Positions 1 to 7,932 of a stretch of DNA of 29,687 bases are shown here, in pieces (the first letter of the stretch is position 1; each line of letters begins with the position of its first letter). The stretch comes from Zoogloea sp044344315 (GTDB lineage Bacteria > Pseudomonadota > Gammaproteobacteria > Burkholderiales > Rhodocyclaceae): assembly GCF_044344315.1 (NCBI RefSeq), contig NZ_JBIJDC010000048.1, positions 1-29,687 of the forward strand, in the 5' to 3' direction. Position numbers and translations under genes: made by a program. The notes beneath the pieces are model-generated. The model was not told the DNA's origin and searched no databases. It saw only the letters and a program-made list of their open reading frames with translations.

Positions 1-478
1 AGTTGGTGGTGCAGGAGGCGTTGGAGACGACGGTCATGCCGGCCTTCAGCGCTTCTTCGTTGACGCCCATGACGATGGTGGTGTCCACGTCATCACCGCC
101 GGGGGCGGAGATCAGCACGCGCTTGGCGCCCTGGTCGAGCAGCGCCTGGGCCTTGGCCTTGGTGGTGTAGGCGCCGGTGCATTCCAGCAGCACGTCCACG
201 CCGTGGCTGCCCCAGTTGACGCCCTTGGGATCCTTGGTGGAGTAGAAGGGGATCTTCTTGCCGTCGATGATGATGGTGTTTTCGCCTTCGGTCTCCACGG
301 AGGTGCCGAAGCGGCCATGGGTGGTGTCGTACTTCAGCAGGTGGGCGTTAGTGGCCAGATCGCCGGAGGCGTTGATGGCGACCACTTCAAACTCGTTCTG
401 CAGACCCTGCTCGTAGATGGCGCGAAGCGTACAGCGACCGATACGACCGAAACCATTGATGGCGACCTTGATGCTCAT
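1..478 (-). CDS. gap: Glyceraldehyde-3-phosphate dehydrogenase, N-terminal part (cut by window edge)
   Basis: Only the first 159 codons are present; the gene runs off the left edge. The start ATG is at 478-476. The product begins with the Rossmann NAD-binding signature NGFGRIGR (about residues 8-15) and reaches the catalytic-cysteine motif SNASCTTN exactly at the window edge, so the nucleophilic Cys is present. The family catalyses the NAD(P)-dependent, phosphate-dependent interconversion of glyceraldehyde 3-phosphate and 1,3-bisphosphoglycerate in the cytoplasm. It lies 97 bases downstream of tkt on the same strand, the order seen in many betaproteobacterial tkt-gap-pgk units, so pgk is the expected next gene outside the window. 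The C-terminal half, including the substrate-binding domain, cannot be assessed. Confidence 0.95.
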   Translation of the reverse strand, partial: MSIKVAINGFGRIGRCTLRAIYEQGLQNEFEVVAINASGDLATNAHLLKYDTTHGRFGTSVETEGENTIIIDGKKIPFYSTKDPKGVNWGSHGVDVLLECTGAYTTKAKAQALLDQGAKRVLISAPGGDDVDTTIVMGVNEEALKAGMTVVSNASCTTN

Positions 479-528
479 CGATTCTTCTCCCTAGTCTAGA
501 TACACGAAACCAATATCACGTTGCTTGC

Positions 529-545
529 GGCCCCCCCTGGGGGCC
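529..545 (-). repeat. Short GC inverted repeat between tkt and gap
   Basis: A 7-base arm GGCCCCC and its complement GGGGGCC flank a 3-base loop in the tkt-gap spacer. No U-run follows on the minus strand, so it is a poor intrinsic terminator. It could be an mRNA-processing or pausing hairpin that separates tkt and gap expression. The structure is visible; the function is a guess. Confidence 0.35.
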
Positions 546-575
546 GACCCTGTTGTTGCGTGCTCCGTCGCCGCT

Positions 576-2606
576 TCAGGCGAGAACCTTCTTCACCGCG
601 GCGACCACGGCCTCGGCGGTGATGCCGAAGTACTTGAACAGCTCGCCCGCGGGGGCGGATTCGCCGAAGCGGTCGAGGCCGATCACTGCGCCGTCGAGGC
701 CAACATACTTGTACCAGCCGTCAGTGACGCCGGCTTCCACCGCCACGCGGGGCAGGCCTGCCGGCAGCACCGAGCTGCGGTAGGCGGCATCCTGGCGGTC
801 GAAGACGTTGGTGCTGGGCATGGACACCACGCGCACGGCAATGCCTTCGTCGGCGAGTTGCTTCTGGGCCGCCATGGCAAGGGCCACTTCGGAGCCGGTC
901 GCGATGATAACGGCTTGCGCTTTGCCCGTCTGTGCAGGAGTACCCGCTTCGGAAAGGATGTAGCCGCCGCGGCGGATATCGGCCACCTGGCCGGCATCGC
1001 GAGTCTGGAAAGGCAGGTTCTGGCGGGAGAAGGCCAGCGAGGACGGACCGTCCCGTCGTTCGATCGCGGCGGCCCAGGCCACGGTGGATTCGGTGGTGTC
1101 ACAGGGGCGCCACACGTCCATGTTGGGGATCAGGCGCAGGGAGGCAGTCTGCTCCACCGGCTGGTGAGTAGGGCCATCTTCGCCGAGGCCGATGGAGTCG
1201 TGGGTGAACACGAAAATCTGGCGCACCTTCATCAGCGCCGCCATGCGCAGGGCATTGCGGGCGTATTCGCTGAACATCAGGAAGGTGGCGGTGTAGGGGA
1301 TCAGGCCGCCGTGCAGGGCGATGCCGTTGGCGATGGCCGCCATGCCGAACTCGCGCACGCCGTAATAGACGTAGTTGCCGCCGGTCGTCTTGCTGACGCC
1401 CTTGGCACCAGACCATAGGGTCAGGTTGGAGCCGGCCAGATCGGCCGAGCCGCCGAGGAGCTCCGGCAGCTCGGGTGCGAAGGCTTCGATGCTGTTCTGG
1501 CTGGCCTTGCGGGTGGCGATGGTCTCGGCCTTTTCGGTGACCTTGGCGAGCACGGATTCGACGTGGGCTGCCCAGTTGGTCGGCAGGTCGCCAGCCATGC
1601 GGCGGGTGAACTCGGCGGCCAGGTCGGGGAACTCGGCGGCGTAGGCGGCGAAGCGGGTGTTCCACTCTGCTTCGGCAGCGGCACCCTTGGCCTTGGCGTC
1701 CCAGGCGGCGTAGACGTCGGTCGGGATCTCGAAGGCCGGGTGGTTCCAGCCGATGTGGGCACGGGTGGCTTCGATCTCGGCGGCACCGAGCGGGGCGCCA
1801 TGCACGTCGTGGCTGTCCTGCTTGTTGGGCGAGCCGGCGCCGATGATGGTCTTGCAGACGATCAGGCTGGGCTTGCCGGTTTCGGCCTGGGCTGCCTTCA
1901 GGGCCGCTTCAATCTCCACCGGGTCGTGGCCCTGCACGTCACGCACTACATGCCAGCCGTAGGCTTCAAAGCGCATCGGCGTGTCGTCGGTGAACCAGCC
2001 GTCCACGTGACCGTCGATGGAGATGTTGTTGTCGTCGTAGAAGGCGATCAGCTTGCCGAGGCCCCAGGTGCCAGCCAGCGAGCAGGCCTCGTGGGAGATG
2101 CCTTCCATCAGGCAGCCATCACCCAGGAACACGTAGGTGTGGTGATCGACGATGGTGTGACCGGGGCGGTTGAAGCTGTCGGCGAGGATCTTCTCGGCGA
2201 GGGCCATGCCCACGGCGTTGGTGATGCCTTGGCCAAGCGGGCCGGTGGTGGTCTCGACGCCGGGTGTGTATCCGACCTCCGGGTGTCCCGGAGTCTTGCT
2301 GTGCAGCTGGCGGAAGTTCTTCAGGTCATCGATGGACAGATCGTAGCCGGTGAGGTGCAGCAGGCTGTAGATCAGCATCGAGCCGTGGCCGTTGGACTGG
2401 ACGAAGCGATCGCGGTCGGCCCAATGGGGATTCGCCGGATTGTGGCGCAAATGGTGACGCCACAGGACTTCGGCGATTTCGGCCATGCCCATCGGGGCGC
2501 CGGGGTGACCGGAGTTGGCCTTTTGGACGGCATCCATGGCCAGCGCGCGAATCGCGCCGGTCAGAGAGTTGAAGACGGGCGGCTTGACGTTACGCGAAGA
2601 AGACAT
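576..2606 (-). CDS. tkt: Transketolase
   Basis: Full-length transketolase of about 676 residues, the usual bacterial size. It is a ThDP enzyme moving two-carbon units between sugar phosphates in the pentose phosphate pathway (and the Calvin cycle where present). Visible family motifs are GHPGAPMGMAE near residue 31, HSKTPGHPE and GPLGQG in the ThDP region, GDGCLMEG, and EDGPTHQPVEQ with the catalytic Glu. An upstream in-frame ATG at 2639 exists. The ATG at 2606-2604 (MSSSRN...) is preferred because AAGG lies seven bases before it and homologues begin close to this point. It is transcribed towards gap. The upstream region is shared with the divergent lipoprotein gene. Confidence 0.96.
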   Translation of the reverse strand: MSSSRNVKPPVFNSLTGAIRALAMDAVQKANSGHPGAPMGMAEIAEVLWRHHLRHNPANPHWADRDRFVQSNGHGSMLIYSLLHLTGYDLSIDDLKNFRQLHSKTPGHPEVGYTPGVETTTGPLGQGITNAVGMALAEKILADSFNRPGHTIVDHHTYVFLGDGCLMEGISHEACSLAGTWGLGKLIAFYDDNNISIDGHVDGWFTDDTPMRFEAYGWHVVRDVQGHDPVEIEAALKAAQAETGKPSLIVCKTIIGAGSPNKQDSHDVHGAPLGAAEIEATRAHIGWNHPAFEIPTDVYAAWDAKAKGAAAEAEWNTRFAAYAAEFPDLAAEFTRRMAGDLPTNWAAHVESVLAKVTEKAETIATRKASQNSIEAFAPELPELLGGSADLAGSNLTLWSGAKGVSKTTGGNYVYYGVREFGMAAIANGIALHGGLIPYTATFLMFSEYARNALRMAALMKVRQIFVFTHDSIGLGEDGPTHQPVEQTASLRLIPNMDVWRPCDTTESTVAWAAAIERRDGPSSLAFSRQNLPFQTRDAGQVADIRRGGYILSEAGTPAQTGKAQAVIIATGSEVALAMAAQKQLADEGIAVRVVSMPSTNVFDRQDAAYRSSVLPAGLPRVAVEAGVTDGWYKYVGLDGAVIGLDRFGESAPAGELFKYFGITAEAVVAAVKKVLA

Positions 2607-2613
2607 CGAAGAA

Positions 2614-2617
2614 CCTT
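2614..2617 (-). promoter_or_regulatory. Ribosome binding site deciding the tkt start
   Basis: AAGG on the minus strand sits seven bases before the ATG at 2606. The competing upstream ATG at 2639 has no comparable purine-rich element, so the shorter protein is preferred. Confidence 0.55.
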
Positions 2618-2782
2618 GGGCCGGGGGAACGGCGCGCAAAGACCATAATTATCTTTGATTTACTGGCACTTGGGTAGCCTCGGCGGGGGCTTTTGTGGGT
2701 CTGCAGGCGCTTGCGGCCGGTGCGTCAAAACTCCGGCATAATTGCAGCCCGTCCCGGCACTTACATTTTCTTACAGCGCGCT

Positions 2783-4174
2783 GTGCTGACCCTCGCATTT
2801 TCCCGACTGGCGGTTCTGTTTGTTTTGCTGGCGACCCTGTTCATCAGCGGGTGCAGCACGATGAAATACACCGTCGACGATGGCCGCAAGGTGAATGAAA
2901 CGCTGCTCGCCAACCTGCGCCTGATGGGGCATGGGGAGCGTGCCCTGCGTCCGGCCATTGTCCGCTCCGCTGCACTCAAGGACCCCGGGTGCAGCCGCCA
3001 GTGGGAGCTGCCATTCAGCGTGGCTACCAGCTATGAGTGGCCCGCCGACGACCGGGTGGCGTGGGTCCGGGCGCTGCAGGTGGATGAGCGCCTCACCGTG
3101 ATCGCTGCAACCCAGGACAGCGGGCTGCAGATCGGCGACAAGTTGGTGGAACTCAAAGGTTACCGCAAGGATGACGCCAACAAGATGCTCCTGGAGCTCG
3201 CTGAATTGCGTGATGACGGTGAGCCCTTCCCGGTCAAGACGGCGGCGGGACGCACGGTAATGGTCAAGCCTTTCGAGGTGTGTCGCGGCTACACGCGGCT
3301 GGCGCCTCCCCTGACGCCGGGCTATCAGGACTTCCACTGGCTGATGAGCATTCATCCGCTGGAACTCTTCGTACCCCAGGTGACCCCGGACGAAGCCCTG
3401 TGGATGGTGTTGTGGACGCAAGGCCTGTCGGAAGAGGGCGGTGCCCGTATGAAGACCTATCACTACAGCAAGGAAATTGTTTCGACCCTGTTCGACATCG
3501 CTTCCCTGGCCGTGGGGGTCAATGCTGCAGCCCAGGCAGCCAAGGTGGCCGCCAACCAGGCGGCCCAGGCGGCAGCCACGGCGGCGGCCAAGTCGGCAGG
3601 TGAGGCGGCGGCCAAGCAGGCGCTCCAGGAGGCGGCCCGCAGCATTGCCGAACAAGCCAGTCGCGAGTATGCCCAGCGGGTAGGTGAGGAGGTGGGAAAG
3701 GCCGTTGCATTGCAGGCCGGCAACGTGCTGCGCGACACCTTCATGACGCGCGTGGGCTTGTCGGTGTCAAGCCTGTCGTGGGTGGCCACCACGGTGTTCG
3801 ATTACGCTGATCGCTGGGCCTATGATCGCATCGGGGTGGTGGGCGGCGATCCGTTGGCCGGTGCCACGCTGCATCAGAAGCTGCTGGACCGGGGCCTGGT
3901 GAACAACGCCTTCGTGTTCGATGAGGAGCGTCTCCAGAGTTTTGCCGCACTGGCCCGACAGACTCAGCGCGAGGAGATGCTGGCGGCGGTGCTGAAGGGC
4001 GCATCACTGGAGATATTTGCGCTCAAGCTGACCGACCTGCCGAGCGCCTCCGAAGATGCCGGCCAGCATGCCATGAAGGCTGAAAGTGATGACACGATGC
4101 TGGCGTCCGGGCAGGGCGGTGGCGGCTTGATCGATGCAATGCTGAGGATGCCCCTGGAGTCGGGGGCTGAGTGA
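2783..4174 (+). CDS. Predicted outer-membrane lipoprotein with PDZ-like segment
   Basis: I do not recognise a named family. Numbering from the GTG at 2783, residues 1-24 form a lipoprotein signal: a hydrophobic stretch then LFISGC with the lipobox Cys at 24. The following Ser (no Asp at +2) predicts outer-membrane sorting. About residues 110-130 (SGLQIGDKLVELKG) resemble the carboxylate-loop region of a PDZ domain. About 248-305 is a very Ala-rich stretch with regularly spaced Gln/Lys/Glu, probably a long amphipathic or coiled-coil helix. The frame stays open back to an ATG at 2693, but that start would bury the signal peptide behind 30 residues, so GTG 2783 is preferred although no clear ribosome site precedes it. 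The stop overlaps the next start, so it is coupled to the MORN gene. Confidence 0.7.
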   Translation: MLTLAFSRLAVLFVLLATLFISGCSTMKYTVDDGRKVNETLLANLRLMGHGERALRPAIVRSAALKDPGCSRQWELPFSVATSYEWPADDRVAWVRALQVDERLTVIAATQDSGLQIGDKLVELKGYRKDDANKMLLELAELRDDGEPFPVKTAAGRTVMVKPFEVCRGYTRLAPPLTPGYQDFHWLMSIHPLELFVPQVTPDEALWMVLWTQGLSEEGGARMKTYHYSKEIVSTLFDIASLAVGVNAAAQAAKVAANQAAQAAATAAAKSAGEAAAKQALQEAARSIAEQASREYAQRVGEEVGKAVALQAGNVLRDTFMTRVGLSVSSLSWVATTVFDYADRWAYDRIGVVGGDPLAGATLHQKLLDRGLVNNAFVFDEERLQSFAALARQTQREEMLAAVLKGASLEIFALKLTDLPSASEDAGQHAMKAESDDTMLASGQGGGGLIDAMLRMPLESGAE

Positions 4175-5961
4175 TGATGAAAACGAGATCGTTCTCCCTT
4201 GCTGTTCTGTGCGTGTCGGCCGTCGCGAGTTCCGCAGGAGCGCAGCAGCCGGATGCTACGGCGGCCATGCCAATAGAGTCTTCGGCGCCGCCGGTGGTGG
4301 TGTGTCCGGTGCTGCTGCAGGAGGCAGAGGTGCTCCTCGAGCGCGGCCTGCATGCGTCGGCAGCGCGGCGCTGGAAGGATGCGGTGCCAGTGCTGCGCGA
4401 GGCCGGAAGTGCCTTTCTCAAGGTTGCAGCGGGTTGCCCGTCTGTGGCCATCCAGGCCAATCGTCAGGGGGATCGCGCAACGGTGGAGCTCAAGCTGGCC
4501 GAGAGCGCAGCGTCTCATCAGACCGAATGTCTGCCGCGTTTCGACAAGGCGCTTGATCTGGACCTGCGGGCAACTGCGGCCCGCAACGACAAGGGCGACC
4601 CGGCCGAGGTCGAGCGTCTGCTCGGCGAGGCCGAGGGGGTGTGGCGCGATGCGGTGGGCTTGTGCCAGTCACCCCACAGGGAGAAGGCTGAGAAGAGTCT
4701 TGCGTCTACGGTCCGGGCGCGCGCCGCCAATGCCGAGCTGCTCAGCGCCGGGCCGGCCTGCGATGCGGCCTGGAAGAGTGCCGGGGCGCTGGTGGACTAT
4801 GCCCGGGGGGCCTGGAAGGACAAGCGCTGGGACGACGCGGCGATGCTCTACGACAAGGCTGCCATGGCCTGGGAGGGGGCTGCCGACAAGTGCTCGGGTA
4901 CTCGCCAGCAGCAGGCTCAGCGCAAGGCCGAGCAGACCCACGTGGATGCCCATAACGCGGAACACTGCGGCCCCCTGTGGGATGCCGCCACCGATCAGGC
5001 CCAGCGCCTCAAGACGAACGGAGCCGGCCTTCCGGCGAGCGAGCGGGACCAGCTGTCCATTCGGGCCGAGGTGGGCTGGCGGGATGCCGCCACCGCCTGT
5101 CGAGGTGCCCCCCAGACCCTCGCTCGCACCAATGCAGAGGCCCTGGCCCGGGAGCGTGGCGCGCCTCTGCCAGCGCAGGCGATGGCAATGTATGGCAGCA
5201 AGAAGGCGCCGCCGCCGGTGGTTGCCGTGGTGAGTGCACCGCCGGCTGCGGCTGCCAGCATGGCAGTGGCGGTACCGTCCGCCGTTACGGGAACGGGGGC
5301 TGCCCGAGCTGCGGTTGGCGGGGCCGGTCTTACGGCCGCAGCACCGGTGACGGCAAGCCCGACGGCGCCAAAAGCGCCAGCGGATGCCCCCCGGCCGGTG
5401 GAGGCTGCTCCGCTCGATGCCAGGCCGGTACCGGCCGCAGACGGGGTGCTGGTCGCGGGTGACACCACCTATCGCGGTGCCTTTGCCATCGTGTCTGCCA
5501 GTGGCGAGGTTAGCGGCACGGGGACGGTGGAATGGGCCAATGGCGAGCGCTTTGCCGGCACGCTGATCAAGGGATGGCGCCAGGGTAAGGGCCGTTTTAC
5601 CTGGGTGGGTGGCCAGTGGTACGAGGGGGACTGGGTGGATGACCGGGCCGTGGGCTACGGCATCATCCAGTTTCCCGGCGGTAACCGCTACGAGGGGGCG
5701 GTCCGGGATGGGGAGCCCGGTGGGCGCGGCACCTTGGTGTTCGTCTCCGGTGATCGCTACACCGGTGAGTTCTCGCGGGGGCTCTTCCATGGCCAGGGCA
5801 CCTATGCCTGGAAGAACGGCAACCGTTATGAGGGTGCCTGGGTGCTGGGCAAGAAGCACGGCCTCGGGCGGTTCTTCTGGGCCAGTGGGGAGGGCTGGGA
5901 GGGCGAGTTCCGGGATGATCTGAAAACGGAGGCGGGCAAGGACATCGCCGCCTCACGCTGA
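4174..5961 (+). CDS. Secreted protein: four Cys-bounded repeats plus C-terminal MORN repeats
   Basis: Signal peptide of about 21 residues (hydrophobic core, cleavage near SAGA|QQ), so probably periplasmic or surface-exposed. Residues about 44-309 hold four repeats of about 75 residues. In each, a 45-46 residue core begins and ends with Cys (Cys at 44/88, 119/164, 196/240, 265/309) and carries Phe or Trp seven residues before the closing Cys. A Pro/Ala-rich linker follows (about 335-425). About 459-585 contains five to six MORN repeats of the type RYEGAWVLGKKHGLGRF. MORN repeats generally mediate membrane or protein contacts; I cannot assign a function. A GTG at 4171 and ATGs at 4174 and 4177 are all possible starts; 4174 overlaps the upstream stop by one base. 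It ends only 12 bases from the convergent prk stop, with no visible terminator. Confidence 0.8.
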   Translation: MMKTRSFSLAVLCVSAVASSAGAQQPDATAAMPIESSAPPVVVCPVLLQEAEVLLERGLHASAARRWKDAVPVLREAGSAFLKVAAGCPSVAIQANRQGDRATVELKLAESAASHQTECLPRFDKALDLDLRATAARNDKGDPAEVERLLGEAEGVWRDAVGLCQSPHREKAEKSLASTVRARAANAELLSAGPACDAAWKSAGALVDYARGAWKDKRWDDAAMLYDKAAMAWEGAADKCSGTRQQQAQRKAEQTHVDAHNAEHCGPLWDAATDQAQRLKTNGAGLPASERDQLSIRAEVGWRDAATACRGAPQTLARTNAEALARERGAPLPAQAMAMYGSKKAPPPVVAVVSAPPAAAASMAVAVPSAVTGTGAARAAVGGAGLTAAAPVTASPTAPKAPADAPRPVEAAPLDARPVPAADGVLVAGDTTYRGAFAIVSASGEVSGTGTVEWANGERFAGTLIKGWRQGKGRFTWVGGQWYEGDWVDDRAVGYGIIQFPGGNRYEGAVRDGEPGGRGTLVFVSGDRYTGEFSRGLFHGQGTYAWKNGNRYEGAWVLGKKHGLGRFFWASGEGWEGEFRDDLKTEAGKDIAASR

Positions 5962-5973
5962 TTCAAGCCCCTC

Positions 5974-6849
5974 TCATACCCACTGCCGGCGACGCTCCAT
6001 CAGCTTCCAGATCAGCGGCGTGAGAATCAGCTGCATGGCCAGGTCGAGCTTGCCGCCCGGCACCACGATGGTGTTGGCCCGGCTCATGAAGCTGTCATGG
6101 ATCATGCGCAGCAGGTAGGGGAAGTCCACGCCACGGGGGTCCCGGAAGCGGATGATCACCATGGATTCGTCGGCGGTCGGAATGTCCCGGGCAATGAAGG
6201 GGTTGGAGGTGTCGACCATGGGCACCCGCTGGAAGTTGATGTGGGTGTGGGAGAACTGGGGCACGATGTAATGCACGTAGTCGTGCATGCGCCGCAAGAT
6301 TGTTTCCTGCACAGCTTCAAGGGAATAGCCGCGGGTTCTCGTGTCCCGGTGGATCTTCTGGATCCATTCCAGGTTGGTGATGGGGACCACTCCGATCAGC
6401 AGGTCCACGTGACGACAGGTATTTACCCTGTCGGTGATCACCGCACCGTGCAGGCCTTCGTAGAACAGGCAGTCGGTGTCCTGGGGCAGGTCTTCCCAGG
6501 GGGTGAAGTCGCCCTGACGCAGGCCGCGCCGGGCAGCTTCCTCGGTGTGGTGCAGATAGTAGCGGCGCTTGCCGCCGCCCGACTCCCCGTAAGTGCGGAA
6601 GAGTTGCTCGAGTTCTTCAAGCAGGTTGGCCTCCGGGCCAAAATGGCTGATGCCCCGCTGCCCCTTGCTCTCCGCCTCGATGATCAGCCGGCGGATCTCC
6701 TCGCGGGTGTAACGGTGAAAGCTGTCGCCCTCAATGATCGCCGCATTGACCTTCTCGCGCCAGAAAATGCCTTCGAATGTGTGCTTCACCGTGGTGGTGC
6801 CGGCCCCAGAGGAGCCGGTGACCACGATGATGGGGTGCTTCATGGACAT
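5974..6849 (-). CDS. prk: Phosphoribulokinase (bacterial class I)
   Basis: About 291 residues. It phosphorylates ribulose 5-phosphate to ribulose 1,5-bisphosphate with ATP, the step that feeds RuBisCO. The P-loop GSSGAGTTT is near residue 12 and IEGDSFHRYTREE follows near 38. EGLHGAV, GVVPITNLEWIQKIHRD, FQRVPMVDTSNPF and a C-terminal FMSRANTIVVPGGKLDLAMQ are all typical of class I PRK. They look closer to photosynthetic/autotrophic enzymes than to the E. coli PrkB-like branch, from memory of those sequences. The start at 6849 (MSMKHP) is chosen because GGGAAG lies five bases upstream. A 37-base hairpin occupies the leader (6873-6909). No RuBisCO gene is in the window. Confidence 0.93.
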   Translation of the reverse strand: MSMKHPIIVVTGSSGAGTTTVKHTFEGIFWREKVNAAIIEGDSFHRYTREEIRRLIIEAESKGQRGISHFGPEANLLEELEQLFRTYGESGGGKRRYYLHHTEEAARRGLRQGDFTPWEDLPQDTDCLFYEGLHGAVITDRVNTCRHVDLLIGVVPITNLEWIQKIHRDTRTRGYSLEAVQETILRRMHDYVHYIVPQFSHTHINFQRVPMVDTSNPFIARDIPTADESMVIIRFRDPRGVDFPYLLRMIHDSFMSRANTIVVPGGKLDLAMQLILTPLIWKLMERRRQWV

Positions 6850-6854
6850 GACTG

Positions 6855-6860
6855 CTTCCC
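6855..6860 (-). promoter_or_regulatory. Ribosome binding site of prk
   Basis: GGGAAG on the minus strand ends five bases before the ATG at 6849. This supports that start over an upstream in-frame ATG at 6888, which would place the hairpin inside the coding region. Confidence 0.55.
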
Positions 6861-6872
6861 GAAAGTGAGTAG

Positions 6873-6909
6873 TTTTGGAGCAGGGCACGGGGCGTGGCCT
6901 GTTCCAAAA
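6873..6909 (-). promoter_or_regulatory. Near-perfect 37-base hairpin in the prk leader
   Basis: A dyad centred on 6891. The seven outer pairs TTTTGGA/TCCAAAA are followed by a G-T wobble, four pairs CAGG/CCTG, one G-G mismatch and four pairs CACG/CGTG, closing a GGG loop. It lies 24-60 bases upstream of the prk ATG, between the stop of the phosphatase gene and prk. There is no U-run on either side, so it is not an ordinary terminator. It could be an operator, an mRNA-stability element or a translational control element. Confidence 0.7.
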
Positions 6910-6984
6910 ACACTCGGTCGCGGGGTATTCCGACCCGGGAAGACGAATTCAGCAAAAACCGGGCCGCAGGCGCTGATGGACCTC

Positions 6985-7815
6985 TCAGGAATGGGCGTGC
7001 AGCCAGGTGCGCCACTGCTCGAACAGCGCCGGACTGGCGGCCGCGATGACTGAGCGCTTGATGGCCGGCCCTGCGGTGAGCGGTGTGCCGCCGAGGGTGC
7101 TGTAGCTGCCGCCGGCCTCTTCGAGGATCAGCCGTCCGGCGGCGTAGTCCCACAGCATCTGGCCACCGTGCAGATAGACGTCCAGGCGGCCGGCTGCCAC
7201 ATAGCACCACTCGAGAGCACTGGAGCCGAAGTTGCGCTGGGAGTAATAGGGCGGGCGGACCGCCAGCTCGTCGCCGAGGTGATGGCTGATGCGCTTGAAG
7301 TCCACACCGGCGACGGCGTCCTTGAGCCGGCTGGCCGGCTGGCGCATGGGCAGCGGGATGTCGTTGAGCCAGGCGCCGGCGCCGCGGCCGGCGTAGAAGG
7401 CCTCGTCCGTCACCGGGTTGTAGACCACTCCGATCTGGGTCTTGTGATTGACCAGGTAGGCCACGGCGACGCCGAAAAAGGGGATGCCGTTGGCGAAATT
7501 GGTAGTGCCGTCTATCGGGTCGATGACCCACAGGCCATTGACGCCCTCGTGCCAGACACGGCCCTGTTCCTCGGCGGTCATCTCCTCGCCAAGAACCGGC
7601 GCCATGATGAGCTTGGGCAGGCAGTCCACCAGGGCAGCCTGGGAGGCCAGGTCAGCTTCGGTGAGCACACTGCCGTCGGCCTTCTGTTCGCGTACGGCGC
7701 GCAGATAGCGGGGCAGGATGGTCTCGCGGGCCATCCGGCGGACCGTTTCTGCCAGGGTGCGGGCGTATTCGAGGCGCTGGGCGCTGGTCATCGGGTGCTG
7801 GGAGGCTGGAGACAT
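6985..7815 (-). CDS. Inositol monophosphatase family protein
   Basis: About 276 residues, normal for the family of Mg2+-dependent, Li+-sensitive phosphatases (SuhB/CysQ/FBPase superfamily). Visible metal-site motifs are GEEM (motif 1), IDPIDGTTNFANG (motif 2) and WDYAAGRLILEEAGG (motif 3), in the expected order. The substrate could be inositol-1-phosphate or another sugar or nucleotide phosphate; the sequence does not settle it. The frame is open far upstream (to 8013, inside rsmE on the other strand) with ATGs at 7875, 7815 and 7791. None has a clear ribosome site; 7815 is chosen as giving family length without overlapping the rsmE promoter region. It is on the same strand as prk, 135 bases upstream of it. 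Confidence 0.88.
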   Translation of the reverse strand: MSPASQHPMTSAQRLEYARTLAETVRRMARETILPRYLRAVREQKADGSVLTEADLASQAALVDCLPKLIMAPVLGEEMTAEEQGRVWHEGVNGLWVIDPIDGTTNFANGIPFFGVAVAYLVNHKTQIGVVYNPVTDEAFYAGRGAGAWLNDIPLPMRQPASRLKDAVAGVDFKRISHHLGDELAVRPPYYSQRNFGSSALEWCYVAAGRLDVYLHGGQMLWDYAAGRLILEEAGGSYSTLGGTPLTAGPAIKRSVIAAASPALFEQWRTWLHAHS

Positions 7816-7923
7816 GGAGACCACGGTGTTTACGGCCGGGCCTGGGTCGGGCTGAAGCGCCGGATGCGCCGGCATGGCCGAGGCGGGCTGCGTTTCAATC
7901 CCGTTGAGTGACACGGTTTTGGC

Positions 7924-7929
7924 GATAAT
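7924..7929 (+). promoter_or_regulatory. Possible -10 element of the rsmE operon
   Basis: GATAAT lies only a few bases before the ATGATG at 7933-7938. A TTGAGT at 7904-7909 could be a -35 but the 14-base spacer is short. If used, transcription would begin at or next to the second ATG, giving a leaderless message. No Shine-Dalgarno is seen, which fits but does not prove this. Confidence 0.3.
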
Positions 7930-7932
7930 AGC

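Noticed and set aside
1563..2648. Plus-strand open frame opposite tkt
   Set aside because: Antisense shadow of transketolase; Gly/Val-rich, with no motifs or ribosome site.
2711..2742. Possible promoter TTGCGG...CATAAT for the lipoprotein gene
   Set aside because: The spacer is 20 bases, too long for a confident sigma-70 call, and no better -35 is visible.
3520..3660. Apparent tandem DNA repeat of GCGGCC-like units
   Set aside because: It reflects codon choice in the Ala-rich helix of the lipoprotein; the units are not regular at the DNA level.
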